Source: JAFDVL01 sp964631865 (GTDB taxonomy: Bacteria; Acidobacteriota; Blastocatellia; RBC074). From it: DNA of 64,000 nucleotides. A program made the translations under genes and the position numbers. The notes under the pieces were generated by a model. The model was given only the letters and a program-made list of their open reading frames with translations, was not told the origin of the DNA and searched no databases. Each line of letters opens with the position of its first letter. Positions within the stretch are counted from its first letter, which is position 1. Where the stretch lies: positions 10,301-74,300 of the forward strand of contig CAZWAK010000014.1 of the NCBI GenBank assembly GCA_964631865.1. Direction: 5' to 3'. Shown here piece by piece: positions 51,079 to 59,233 of this stretch.

Positions 51079-51081
51079 GCG

Positions 51082-51179
51082 AATTCTCCATTCTTCATTC
51101 TGGATTCTTCATTCAACCACAGGAAGACAAGTCATACTACGTCTCAGAATGAAGAATCCAGAATGAAGAATGGAGAATT
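51082..51179. repeat. Palindromic element, family B, perfect 33-bp arms
   Basis: The left arm 51082-51114 and right arm 51147-51179 are exact reverse complements over 33 nt, made of ATTCTCCATTCTTCATTC-like words, with a 32-nt loop. It starts 3 nt after the stop codon of the hydrolase gene. Relatives occur at 61702-61793, inside 57634-57800 and, decayed, at 38048-38149. Confidence 0.9.
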
Positions 51180-51240
51180 GCCTGGGGCAACACACACCTT
51201 GAACTCAATTGCGCTACCGCTCGTCGTACTGTGCCTGTGC

Positions 51241-51246
51241 TATAAT
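51241..51246 (+). promoter_or_regulatory. -10 box giving a nearly leaderless mRNA
   Basis: A perfect TATAAT lies 14 nt before the ATG of the CNNM/CorC gene. Transcription would start about 8 nt before the ATG, leaving no room for a ribosome site, and none is seen. No good -35 box is found. Confidence 0.4.
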
Positions 51247-51260
51247 CCGCGCCCTCGTCT

Positions 51261-52601
51261 ATGAGCATCATCGTCAAACTCATCATCGTCTTCCTGCTCG
51301 TTCTGGCGAACGCCTTTTTCGTCGCGGTCGAGTTTGCGATGGTGAGCGTACGGCGCTCGAAGATTGAAGTGCTGGCGGCGACGGGCAAGAAGAGCGCGAA
51401 GGCGTTGTTGCGCGCGTTGGATCATTTGGACGAAATGATTTCGGCCACGCAGTTCGGCATCACGATTGCCAGCTTGGCGCTGGGCTGGATTGGCGAAGAA
51501 GCGATTGCGCATTTGGCGGAACCCTTCCTGCTGCAAGTTCTCCCCGCGAATCTGGCCGCTGTCGCAGCACACGGCGCTGCCTCCTTGATCGCGCTGGCCA
51601 TCATCACGTACCTGCATTTAGTGCTCGGCGAATATGTGCCGAAAGCGTTGGCGATTGAGTATGCCGAACGCATTGGCTTAGCCGTCGCCCGCTTCATGGA
51701 AGTGTTTTATCGTGCCTTCAAGCCGTTCATCTGGATCATCAACAAATCCGGCCTGATGATTTTGCGCGTGTTGGGCTTGAAAACGCAGGTCGGGCACGAA
51801 GCCGTTTACACGGGCGAAGAGATTCGTCATCTGGTCAACGTCAGCCATCAATCCGGCAACATCGAAGCCGACGAGCGCACGCTGATTCACAATGTGTTCG
51901 ACTTTGCCGATTTGACGGCCAAAGAGATTTTGATCCCGCGCACGCAGGTCGCTGGCATCGAGGAACATTCCAGCTTTGCCGAGGCCGTGCGCGAGTTTCA
52001 ATCGTCCGGTTATTCGCGCTTGCCTGTCTATCGCGAAAACTTCGACAACGTCATCGGCATCGTACATCACAAAGACGTGATGAATTACGTCTTCGAGCCG
52101 GAGCAATTCGCGTTGGCGAACATCACGCATCCGCCCGTCTTTATTCCCGATTCCGCGCGATTGGTGGACGTGTTGCAAAAACTGCAACGCGAACGATTGC
52201 ACCTGGCCATCGTCGTGGACGAACACGGCGGCGTCGAAGGCATCCTGACGCTCGAAGATTTGCTGGAAGAAATCGTCGGCGAAATTCAGGACGAACACGA
52301 CGAATCGGCTGCCGACAAAATTCGTTTGCGCAGCGATGGCACGTTCGCGCTGGATGGCGGCTTGACGATCCGCGAAGCCAATCGCAAGTTCGATCTGCAT
52401 TTGCCGGAGTCCGAAGACTACAACACGCTCGCTGGTTTTATGATTGCGCGCGAAGGCCGCTTGCTGACGGAAGGCGATGCGGTGCAATTCAACGGCACGC
52501 GCTTTATCGTCGAGCGCGTCAATCAACACCGCATCGCGCGCATTCGTATGCAACCACTCCAATCCGACACTGCCGAACTCGATTCGATTCCCCGTGAATA
52601 A
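51261..52601 (+). CDS. CNNM/CorC-type membrane protein (hemolysin-like)
   Basis: 446 residues. Three or four N-terminal helices form a CNNM domain (LIIVFLLVLANAFFVAVEFA, with GEYVPKALAIEYAERIG), followed by a CBS pair (about 215-335; ILIPRTQVAGIEEHSSFAEA and LAIVVDEHGGVEGILTLEDL) and a CorC/HlyC C-terminal domain (DGTFALDGGLTIREANRKFD). Relatives take part in Mg2+ or Co2+ efflux or resistance; YtfL/TlyC labels are old names. Its end overlaps the GTG start of the MutS-like gene by 8 nt, suggesting coupled translation. Confidence 0.9.
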   Translation: MSIIVKLIIVFLLVLANAFFVAVEFAMVSVRRSKIEVLAATGKKSAKALLRALDHLDEMISATQFGITIASLALGWIGEEAIAHLAEPFLLQVLPANLAAVAAHGAASLIALAIITYLHLVLGEYVPKALAIEYAERIGLAVARFMEVFYRAFKPFIWIINKSGLMILRVLGLKTQVGHEAVYTGEEIRHLVNVSHQSGNIEADERTLIHNVFDFADLTAKEILIPRTQVAGIEEHSSFAEAVREFQSSGYSRLPVYRENFDNVIGIVHHKDVMNYVFEPEQFALANITHPPVFIPDSARLVDVLQKLQRERLHLAIVVDEHGGVEGILTLEDLLEEIVGEIQDEHDESAADKIRLRSDGTFALDGGLTIREANRKFDLHLPESEDYNTLAGFMIAREGRLLTEGDAVQFNGTRFIVERVNQHRIARIRMQPLQSDTAELDSIPRE

Positions 52602-54390
52602 TTCATCGTCATCTCCGCAAACCGAATACCTCAATCGCAAAGCCGCTCGCAGCGCCGAAGCTGCTCAACAAGCCGCATCGTTTCGTCGCGTGGGAATCAT
52701 CCGCATTGGCTTGTTGTTGTTGGGCGGCATTATTTTATTGCGCGGCTTGTTTGCCGGGCAGAGCGCATTGTTGTGGTGGTTGCTGCCGATTGCGATTGGC
52801 TCGTTGTTTCTGCTCGGCTGGCATCAGCGCATTTTCAAACGACAACGACGCGCGCAACGCGCTGCCGATTTTTACGAGCGCGGTTTGACGCGGCTGGCCG
52901 GAAAATGGGCGGGCACGGGCGAAGCGGGCGAGCGGTATCGCAACAGCGCGCATCCCTACGCCGAAGACATTGATTTGTTCGGCGCAGGCTCGTTGTTTGA
53001 ATTGCTCTGCACGGCACGCACACGCGCGGGCGAAGACATTTTAGCCGCGTGGTTATTGGCCCCGGCGACGATTGACGAAATTTCTGCGCGGCAACAAGCG
53101 ATTCACGAACTCAAACCAAGACTCGATTTGCGCGAGGCGTTGGCATTGCTCGGCGAAGACCTGCGTGCGGGCTTGCACGCGCAGGCGTTGAGCGATTGGG
53201 GGCGACAAAAAGCGCTACCAAACCTGCGTGCATTTCGCTGGCTGACCGCGTTGTTGTGCCTCGCCTCTGCCGTCGGATTGGGTTTGGTGTTCGCGGGGTT
53301 CGGCTCCGTTCCGCTTACAATCATCCTCGTCATCAACGCTGTCGTAGGCTTGTGGTTGCGCCCGCGCGTCAATGCGATCTTGGCGCAGGTCGAACCGGCG
53401 AGCCGAGATTTGAAATTGTTGTCCGAAGTGCTGGCGCGCACCGAAGCCGAGCAATTTCACGCGGCAAAATTGGTCACGTTGCGCGCTTCGCTCGAAACCG
53501 ATGGCCACGCGCCGTCGGTACAAATTGCGCAGTTGTATCGTTTGCTGACGTGGCTCGACGCGCGCATGAATCAATTGTTTCGCCCGCTGTCCGCGCCGTT
53601 TTTCTGGACATCACAATTCGCCTTCGCCGTCGAAGCCTGGCGCGTGCGTTCCGGCGTGAAGGTCGAACAATGGATCGCGGCGGTCGGCGAAATCGAAGCC
53701 TTGCTCGCGCTCGCCAATTACAGCTATGAACATCCGGCGGATCCGTTCGCGGAAATCGTCGCAGGCGTACCGCTCTATCACGGCGAAGGACTCGGTCATC
53801 CCTTGTTGCCCGAAGACAAAGTCGTGCGCACCAATTTGCACCTCAGTGCGGACACGCAATTGCTCGTCGTCAGCGGCTCGAATATGTCCGGCAAATCCAC
53901 ATTGTTGCGTACGGTCGGCACGAACGCGGTGTTGGCGCTCGCGGGTGCGCCCGTACGCGCGAAACGCTTGCGACTTGCGCCGTTGCAATTGGGCGCTTCG
54001 ATTCGCATTCAAGACAATTTGCGCGCGGGCGCATCGTTGTTTTATGCCGAAATCACGCGGCTGCGACAATTGATGGAACTTACCAGTGCTGCGCTGCCGT
54101 TACTTTTTATCATTGACGAAATCCTGCACGGCACGAATTCACACGACCGCCGCATCGGTGCGGAAGCCGTGTTGCGCGGGCTGGTCGAACGCGGTGCGAT
54201 GGGCTTGGTGACGACGCACGATCTGGCCTTGACGAACATCGTGACCGATGCGCACACGCACGCGCGCAACGTGCATTTTGAAGATCACCTCGAAGACGGT
54301 CGGATGACGTTCGATTACATTTTGCGCGACGGTGTGGTGAAGAAAAGCAACGCGATTGAACTGATGCGGTCGGTGGGGCTGGAAGTTTGA
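52594..54390 (+). CDS. Membrane-anchored MutS-family ATPase
   Basis: 598 residues starting at GTG 52594, inside the end of the CorC gene. The C-terminal third is a MutS ATPase domain: Walker A GSNMSGKSTLLRT at about residue 426, LGASIRIQDNLRAGASLFYA, Walker B LLFIIDEILHGTNSHDRR at about 505, and GLVTTHDLALTNI. The N-terminus lacks the mismatch-binding domain; it has two hydrophobic helices (GIIRIGLLLLGGIILLRGLF, ALLWWLLPIAIGSLFLLGW), and a second pair occurs near residues 210-250. So it is neither MutS1 nor MutS2 (no Smr domain). Similar short MutS-like proteins exist in Acidobacteriota and Bacteroidota; their function is unknown. Confidence 0.85.
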   Translation: MNNSSSSPQTEYLNRKAARSAEAAQQAASFRRVGIIRIGLLLLGGIILLRGLFAGQSALLWWLLPIAIGSLFLLGWHQRIFKRQRRAQRAADFYERGLTRLAGKWAGTGEAGERYRNSAHPYAEDIDLFGAGSLFELLCTARTRAGEDILAAWLLAPATIDEISARQQAIHELKPRLDLREALALLGEDLRAGLHAQALSDWGRQKALPNLRAFRWLTALLCLASAVGLGLVFAGFGSVPLTIILVINAVVGLWLRPRVNAILAQVEPASRDLKLLSEVLARTEAEQFHAAKLVTLRASLETDGHAPSVQIAQLYRLLTWLDARMNQLFRPLSAPFFWTSQFAFAVEAWRVRSGVKVEQWIAAVGEIEALLALANYSYEHPADPFAEIVAGVPLYHGEGLGHPLLPEDKVVRTNLHLSADTQLLVVSGSNMSGKSTLLRTVGTNAVLALAGAPVRAKRLRLAPLQLGASIRIQDNLRAGASLFYAEITRLRQLMELTSAALPLLFIIDEILHGTNSHDRRIGAEAVLRGLVERGAMGLVTTHDLALTNIVTDAHTHARNVHFEDHLEDGRMTFDYILRDGVVKKSNAIELMRSVGLEV

Positions 54391-54404
54391 TGTGACGAGG
54401 AGTG

Positions 54405-54413
54405 TGCTAGAAT
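54405..54413 (+). promoter_or_regulatory. Extended -10 promoter for the small-gene cluster
   Basis: TGCTAGAAT provides TGn plus a near-consensus -10 box, 20 nt before the first small gene. TTGATG lies 15 nt upstream, closer than normal for a -35 box. Confidence 0.4.
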
Positions 54414-54432
54414 CCGCTTCGGAGGTAGTTTT

Positions 54433-54633
54433 ATGAATCAAACCTTAACCATCGAAATCCCAGAAGCTGAAACCGCTCGCTTTACGTCGGCGATTGAAAA
54501 GCTGGCAACGGCACTACGTCAGATCGAGAGTGATGATGAGCCGCGCTGGCAGGAGATCAATCGGTTGCGCGCCGAAACAAATGTTTTGCTGAAGCAGATC
54601 AAGGAGATGCTGCATGTGGAAACAACTGTATGA
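54433..54633 (+). CDS. Small acidic helical protein, unknown function
   Basis: 66 residues; GGAGG is 7 nt before the ATG. It starts with a beta-strand-like LTIEIPEAETARF, followed by two amphipathic helices (AIEKLATALRQIE and EINRLRAETNVLLKQIKEML). No signal peptide or cysteine. Its last 20 nt overlap the next gene in another frame. This looks like a small dimerising protein; no family was recognised. Confidence 0.65.
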   Translation: MNQTLTIEIPEAETARFTSAIEKLATALRQIESDDEPRWQEINRLRAETNVLLKQIKEMLHVETTV

Positions 54634-54880
54634 CATCTTCTCCGGTCTTTTTATTCTCTCGCAGAAGGTTGAGCGGCAGGACAAGGAAATCGCCACGCTG
54701 CGACAGGAAATGAAAGACCTGACCGCATTAGTTCACCGACTGGCCTTTGAAGTCCAACGGGTGAATGATCGGGAAGCGAGTGCGAGAGAGAAGCAGCAAT
54801 TATGGCTGGAAAATCAACTCTTGAAATTCAAGCTGCAACTTCCATCGGGTAAGCCAAATAATGACGATGAAGAAAACTGA
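54614..54880 (+). CDS. Small coiled-coil protein, unknown function
   Basis: 88 residues. A ribosome site AAGGAG lies 7-8 nt before the ATG, inside the previous gene. A short hydrophobic start (MWKQLYDIFSGLFILSQ) leads to a coiled coil (IATLRQEMKDLTALVHRLAF, continuing EVQRVNDREAS) and a second helix (QQLWLENQLLKFKLQLP), ending with an acidic tail. I recall similar unnamed small proteins in Acidobacteriota. It overlaps both neighbours by 20 nt, which indicates coupled expression. Confidence 0.7.
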   Translation: MWKQLYDIFSGLFILSQKVERQDKEIATLRQEMKDLTALVHRLAFEVQRVNDREASAREKQQLWLENQLLKFKLQLPSGKPNNDDEEN

Positions 54881-55046
54881 GATCCCGTCAACACCTGAGT
54901 CCGATCCTTCATTGACTGCTGAAGAAGCCGCCGCCCTTGATGCTTTAATTGTAGCGGCCAGGAGCATGGCAAAAAGCGCAACCGCAGCAAGAGTCGAAGC
55001 CGAGGCCGTCTTAGACACACTCCGTCAAATCAGCGAAAACAACTGA
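54861..55046 (+). CDS. Small alanine/glutamate-rich protein, unknown function
   Basis: 61 residues, beginning inside the coiled-coil gene with ATGACGATG (ATG at 54861 or 54867). It is mostly helical (AEEAAALDALIVAARSMAKS, then ARVEAEAVLDTLRQI). No clear ribosome site, so it probably depends on coupling with the gene before it. The permease gene follows 46 nt later. Confidence 0.5.
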   Translation: MTMKKTEIPSTPESDPSLTAEEAAALDALIVAARSMAKSATAARVEAEAVLDTLRQISENN

Positions 55047-55092
55047 ACTTACTGCGAAGCCTTGAAAGATTTGGTCGAGCGCGAAACTGTCT

Positions 55093-56313
55093 ATGGAGCG
55101 CAAGGAAATCTTAGCCAATGCCGTGAAGGCGCTGCTGGCGCAAAAGCAGCGCTCCATCCTGGCGATTCTGGGCATCGTCGTCGGCATCAGCGCGCTCGTG
55201 GCGATGGTGGCGTTGATTGAGGGTGCGAACGCCTACATCACCGAACGACTCGTCACGCTTCAGCCCGATGTGTTTCAAGTCTCGCAACTCCCGTCTTCCT
55301 TTCTCAATATCAACGATTTCATCAAAGCCTCGAAGTGGAAGCGCATCGAATACGACGATTATTTGACCGTGCTGCACAACAGTCGCGAATGTCTGACCGT
55401 CGGCGCGGAAGCCAGCTTGATGGGCAAGCTCAAGTGGCAAAACACCGTGACGGGCAGCGTGCAAATGCGCGGCTTGACCGCGAGTATGCTCGACATCGAG
55501 CGCGTCGAAATTGCCGCCGGTCGTTTTTACAGCGAAGCCGAAGACTCGCAGCATCTCGGCGTGTGTTTGCTCGGCGCAGACCTCGTGAACGATTTGTTCG
55601 GCAACAGTGATCCGCTCGGCGCGCAGATCAACGTGATGGGCAAGCCGTTTCAAGTCATCGGCACGATTGCGCCGCGCGGTTCGTTGTTCGGGCGCTCGCA
55701 GGATCGGTTTGTGATTTTGCCGCTGACGACGCTGCTCTATCGCTTCGGCGCGCATCAATCGGTGACGATTTATTGTCAACAACGCGCGGGCGTCGCCGCC
55801 GCCTCGGCAGTGGATGAAGTGCGTGGCATTATGCGGCAACGGCGGCACGTGCTATTCAATCAGGAAGACACGTTTTTCGTCACGACGTCAGATTCGGCAG
55901 CGGGCATTTATTCGGCGATCATCGGCGGGTTTTATGCGGTGACGCTGATTATTTCCGGCATCGCGTTGACGGTCGGCGGACTCGGCGTGACGAACATTAT
56001 GATGGTGAACGTGCGCGAGCGAACGCGCGAGATTGGCTTGCGCAAAGCATTGGGCGCACGCAAGCGCGATGTGCTGGCGCAGTTTTTGACCGAGACGGTG
56101 TTGCTGTGTCTGGTGGGCGGATTGATGGGAACGAGCTTCGGCATGCTGATCGCGTGGCTGATTGCGCTCGTGACGCCGCTGCCCGCAAGTTCACGCCCGA
56201 TGGTGGCTGGCATCGGATTCGTCGTCTCTTCCATCGTCGGTTTGATCGCGGGTGTGTATCCGGCGCGGCGTGCGTCGGAACTTTCTCCGATTGAGGCTTT
56301 GCGCTATGAGTAA
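55093..56313 (+). CDS. FtsX/MacB-type ABC permease 1
   Basis: 406 residues with the MacB permease layout: an N-terminal helix (SILAILGIVVGISALVAMVA), a large periplasmic MacB core domain (about 40-270), and three C-terminal helices ending in GVYPARRASELSPIEALRYE. Signature segments are GGLGVTNIMMVNVRERTREI and GLRKALGARKRDVLAQFLTE. Such proteins carry out mechanotransmission for lipoprotein, peptide or drug export together with an ATPase. No ATPase gene is adjacent. The stop overlaps the start of permease 2 by 8 nt. Confidence 0.9.
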   Translation: MERKEILANAVKALLAQKQRSILAILGIVVGISALVAMVALIEGANAYITERLVTLQPDVFQVSQLPSSFLNINDFIKASKWKRIEYDDYLTVLHNSRECLTVGAEASLMGKLKWQNTVTGSVQMRGLTASMLDIERVEIAAGRFYSEAEDSQHLGVCLLGADLVNDLFGNSDPLGAQINVMGKPFQVIGTIAPRGSLFGRSQDRFVILPLTTLLYRFGAHQSVTIYCQQRAGVAAASAVDEVRGIMRQRRHVLFNQEDTFFVTTSDSAAGIYSAIIGGFYAVTLIISGIALTVGGLGVTNIMMVNVRERTREIGLRKALGARKRDVLAQFLTETVLLCLVGGLMGTSFGMLIAWLIALVTPLPASSRPMVAGIGFVVSSIVGLIAGVYPARRASELSPIEALRYE

Positions 56314-57601
56314 TACACGACTCGCACAAATCGCCCAGAAAGCGCGCACGGCAGAAGTCGGCGAAGCGTTCCGCTTGGCCTTGAGCGCGATCAATCAATA
56401 TCGCTTTCAATCGTCGCTGACGTTGCTCGGCCTGATTATGGGCGTGGCGACCGTCATTGTCGTTGTCGCTTTGATTCAAGGGCTGGACAAAACCGTCAAA
56501 GACCAACTGTCGCGGCTGAATCCGAACACGTTTGTTGTCGGGCGGATGGGCTTTTCGGATTTTGGCAATCCTGATTTCCAGGAACTGCTCAAGAAGCGCC
56601 CGCCGCTCACGATGGACGATGCGCAGGTTGTGCGCACCGAATGCCCGACGGTGAAATTGCTCAGCCCGTTTTATGCCAAGATGGCGTTTGATCCGATTCA
56701 CGTGTGGTACAAGGGCGAAGAAGCGCAAAGCCCGTTGCTGCGCGGCGTGGATCACTACTTCGGCGACGTCACAGGCATCGTCGTAGATCGCGGACGTTCG
56801 TTCACCGCGCAGGATTCCAATGGGCGGCGCGAGGTTTGCATTCTAGGGCGCACGATTGCAGATGGCTTGTTCGGCGCGGAAGACCCGCTGGGCAAAATGA
56901 TTCACATTGACAAGGCCGTGTATGAAGTCGTCGGCTTGCTCGAAGAACGCGAGACGTTGTTTGGCGGCCCCAGCGAAAATCAAATTGTGCTGATTCCGTT
57001 CGGTACGTTCGACAAGCATTATTCGGAAAAAGAAAAAGAGTTTTTGCAATTCTTCTGCCTGGTCAACACGCCCGATGATGTCGAACGCGGGATGGACGAA
57101 GCGAAAGAAGTGTTGCGACATCATCGGCGCATCAAAGATAGCGAGCCGGATACATTTGTCGTCTTCGCCTCGAATCAAATCGTGGATATTTGGACACAAG
57201 CATCGAGCGGCGTTTCAATCCTGATGGTTGGCATCGCGTCGCTCGGCCTGTTCATCGGTGGCATCGGCGTGATGAACATAATGCTGGTGAGCGTGACCGA
57301 GCGCACGGGCGAAATCGGCTTGCGCAAAGCGGTCGGCGCGCGACGGCGTGATGTGTTGTGGCAATTCCTGCTCGAAGCGATGATGCTCACAGTGCTGGGC
57401 GGCATCCTCGGCGTGCTCGTCGGCATCGGCGTCGCCGTATTCATTCAATTCGTCATCCCGTCGTTGAAGGCCAGCATTTCCGTCGGCGCAATTGTGGCGG
57501 GCTTGATCGTTTCGATGAGCGTCGGCATCTTCTTCGGCTTGTGGCCTGCGTATCGCGCCGCACGACTGAACCCGATTGATGCCTTGCGCTATGAACGTTG
57601 A
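56306..57601 (+). CDS. FtsX/MacB-type ABC permease 2
   Basis: 431 residues with the same layout as permease 1: SSLTLLGLIMGVATVIVVVA near residue 40, a MacB core domain, then GGIGVMNIMLVSVTERTGEI, GLRKAVGARRRDVLWQFLLE and a C-terminal GLWPAYRAARLNPIDALRYE. The ATG lies inside the last codons of permease 1, so both are made together and probably form a heterodimer. Neither a membrane-fusion protein nor an ATPase gene lies next to them in this window. A palindromic element begins at the first base after the stop. Confidence 0.9.
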   Translation: MSNTRLAQIAQKARTAEVGEAFRLALSAINQYRFQSSLTLLGLIMGVATVIVVVALIQGLDKTVKDQLSRLNPNTFVVGRMGFSDFGNPDFQELLKKRPPLTMDDAQVVRTECPTVKLLSPFYAKMAFDPIHVWYKGEEAQSPLLRGVDHYFGDVTGIVVDRGRSFTAQDSNGRREVCILGRTIADGLFGAEDPLGKMIHIDKAVYEVVGLLEERETLFGGPSENQIVLIPFGTFDKHYSEKEKEFLQFFCLVNTPDDVERGMDEAKEVLRHHRRIKDSEPDTFVVFASNQIVDIWTQASSGVSILMVGIASLGLFIGGIGVMNIMLVSVTERTGEIGLRKAVGARRRDVLWQFLLEAMMLTVLGGILGVLVGIGVAVFIQFVIPSLKASISVGAIVAGLIVSMSVGIFFGLWPAYRAARLNPIDALRYER

Positions 57602-57832
57602 AAAGAGGCGTTAAGAGTTCAAGCTTCAGCTTGTTTCGGCTGGAAGCCACTACCTGACAGCCATTCTCAATTTGGTTTAGGAGCGCGCTGGATTCTTCAT
57701 TATTATCTGACGAGGAATTCCCTCGGAAACAATGAAAAAGGAAGAATGAAGAAGGAAAAATACGCGCCACACTACCTGCTTGAGAATTGAGAATGGTTGC
57801 CAACCTGAAGGTTGAACTCTTAACGCCTCTTT
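57602..57832. repeat. Palindromic element, family C copy 2, carrying a nested family B-like insert
   Basis: The outer 32-nt arms (57602-57633 and 57801-57832) match copy 1 except for substitutions that occur in both arms and keep pairing. The interior is 167 nt instead of 19 and has its own inverted ends (CCATTCTCAATT near 57661 and its complement near 57785), with GAATGAAG words inside. The element lies between two convergent gene ends. Confidence 0.85.
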
Positions 57833-57841
57833 CCAACGGTT

Positions 57842-59218
57842 TTATTTTCTCAGTTTCGCAATTTCCTCGAAGTATTTCACAAACATCTTCATCCCGCCCG
57901 ACGCTTGTCCCCAATCGTAATTTTCGTTCTTCGCGTGATAGCCGTGTTCGGGCAGGCTCAAGCCCAAAAACGTGATCGGGCATTTCAAGTGATTCTGCAT
58001 CGTGACGACCGCGCCGATGGAACCGCCCTCGCGCGTGAACGCGGGGTCTTTGCCAAACGCAAACTTCATCGCCGTGCGCGCGGCATCGGCATACGGCCCG
58101 CCGAAGTCGCCGAGGAACGGTTCGAGCGCGTGTTCGGCACTCACTTTCACATCCGGGTTGATTTGTTTGATAAAGTCTTTGACGAGCTTGAGAATTTTCG
58201 CCGGGCTTTGATTCGGCACCAGCCGCATCGAGATTTTCGCTTCCGCCCGATGCGGCACAATCGTCTTGACACCAGGGCCGCTGTAGCCGCCCACGATGCC
58301 GTGCAATTCAAACGTCGGCAGCGACATAATCGCCTGCAACACGTCGCCTTCGTTCTTCAGATTCGCGCGCAGCGTCTTGATTTCGTGGGCTTTTTGGAAA
58401 CCTTTGCTCGTGAAGCCGGAATTCACAAAGCTGCCGATTTCGGCTTTCGTCGCTTTGCGCACATCGTCGTAAAAGCCTTTGATTTTCACCTTGCCGGTGT
58501 TCGCGTCGTAGCACTTCGCAATCACATCGCACAACTCGCCAATCGGGTTGCGCGCCGCGCCGCCAACCAAACCCGAATGAATGTCTTTCGCGTGCGTTTC
58601 GAGCGAGAGCGTGATCGCCTGCAAACCGCGCAATCCATACGGAACCGCTGGCTTGCCGCGCGCAATCCAGATCGTGTCGGACACGAGCACCGAATCGGTT
58701 TTGAGCCTTTGTTTATTGGCCTTGACGAAACTTTCAAAATTCGGCGAACCGATTTCTTCTTCGAGTTCCCAGATAAATTTCACATTGATCGGCACGCCGT
58801 TGTCGAGCGCATATTTGACCGCATACAGCGCCGTCAAGCCCGGCCCTTTGTCATCGGTGGTTCCGCGCCCTTCGTAGCGGTCGCCGACTTTGTCGAACGT
58901 AAACGGGGCTTTGTTCCATTCCGAAGCATCAGCGGGTTGCACGTCCATGTGGTTGTAAATCGAAACCGTCGGATGCTTCGGGTCGGTGATGATTTCGCCG
59001 ACCACGACCGGATTGCCTTTGGTCGGCACGGCTTCGGCTTTGGCTCCGATCCTACGGAGAAATTCGACCGCCGTGTCGGCGCATTTTTGAATCTCGCCTT
59101 TGCGTTCGGGATCCATGCTGATGCTCGGAATGTTCACGAGCGTGGCGAGCTTGTCTTCAAATTCGCCACGACTGTTTTTGATGTAAGCGTTGAGATTTTT
59201 GTAAAGAGAGTCGGTCAT
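57842..59218 (-). CDS. M20-family dipeptidase
   Basis: 458-residue di-zinc peptidase. The metal-site segments are SIYNHMDVQPADASEW (with H and the bridging D), GRGTTDDKGPG, FIWELEEEIGSPNF (catalytic glutamates) and the late LPEHGYHAKNENYDW. The lid or dimer domain contains LETHAKDIHSGLVGGAA with the conserved histidine. No signal peptide, so it is likely cytosolic. It resembles carnosinase/CNDP-type dipeptidases. The upstream sulfatase gene on the same strand is only 15 nt away. Confidence 0.9.
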   Translation of the reverse strand: MTDSLYKNLNAYIKNSRGEFEDKLATLVNIPSISMDPERKGEIQKCADTAVEFLRRIGAKAEAVPTKGNPVVVGEIITDPKHPTVSIYNHMDVQPADASEWNKAPFTFDKVGDRYEGRGTTDDKGPGLTALYAVKYALDNGVPINVKFIWELEEEIGSPNFESFVKANKQRLKTDSVLVSDTIWIARGKPAVPYGLRGLQAITLSLETHAKDIHSGLVGGAARNPIGELCDVIAKCYDANTGKVKIKGFYDDVRKATKAEIGSFVNSGFTSKGFQKAHEIKTLRANLKNEGDVLQAIMSLPTFELHGIVGGYSGPGVKTIVPHRAEAKISMRLVPNQSPAKILKLVKDFIKQINPDVKVSAEHALEPFLGDFGGPYADAARTAMKFAFGKDPAFTREGGSIGAVVTMQNHLKCPITFLGLSLPEHGYHAKNENYDWGQASGGMKMFVKYFEEIAKLRK

Positions 59219-59233
59219 AGTTGTTTCGTGGTT

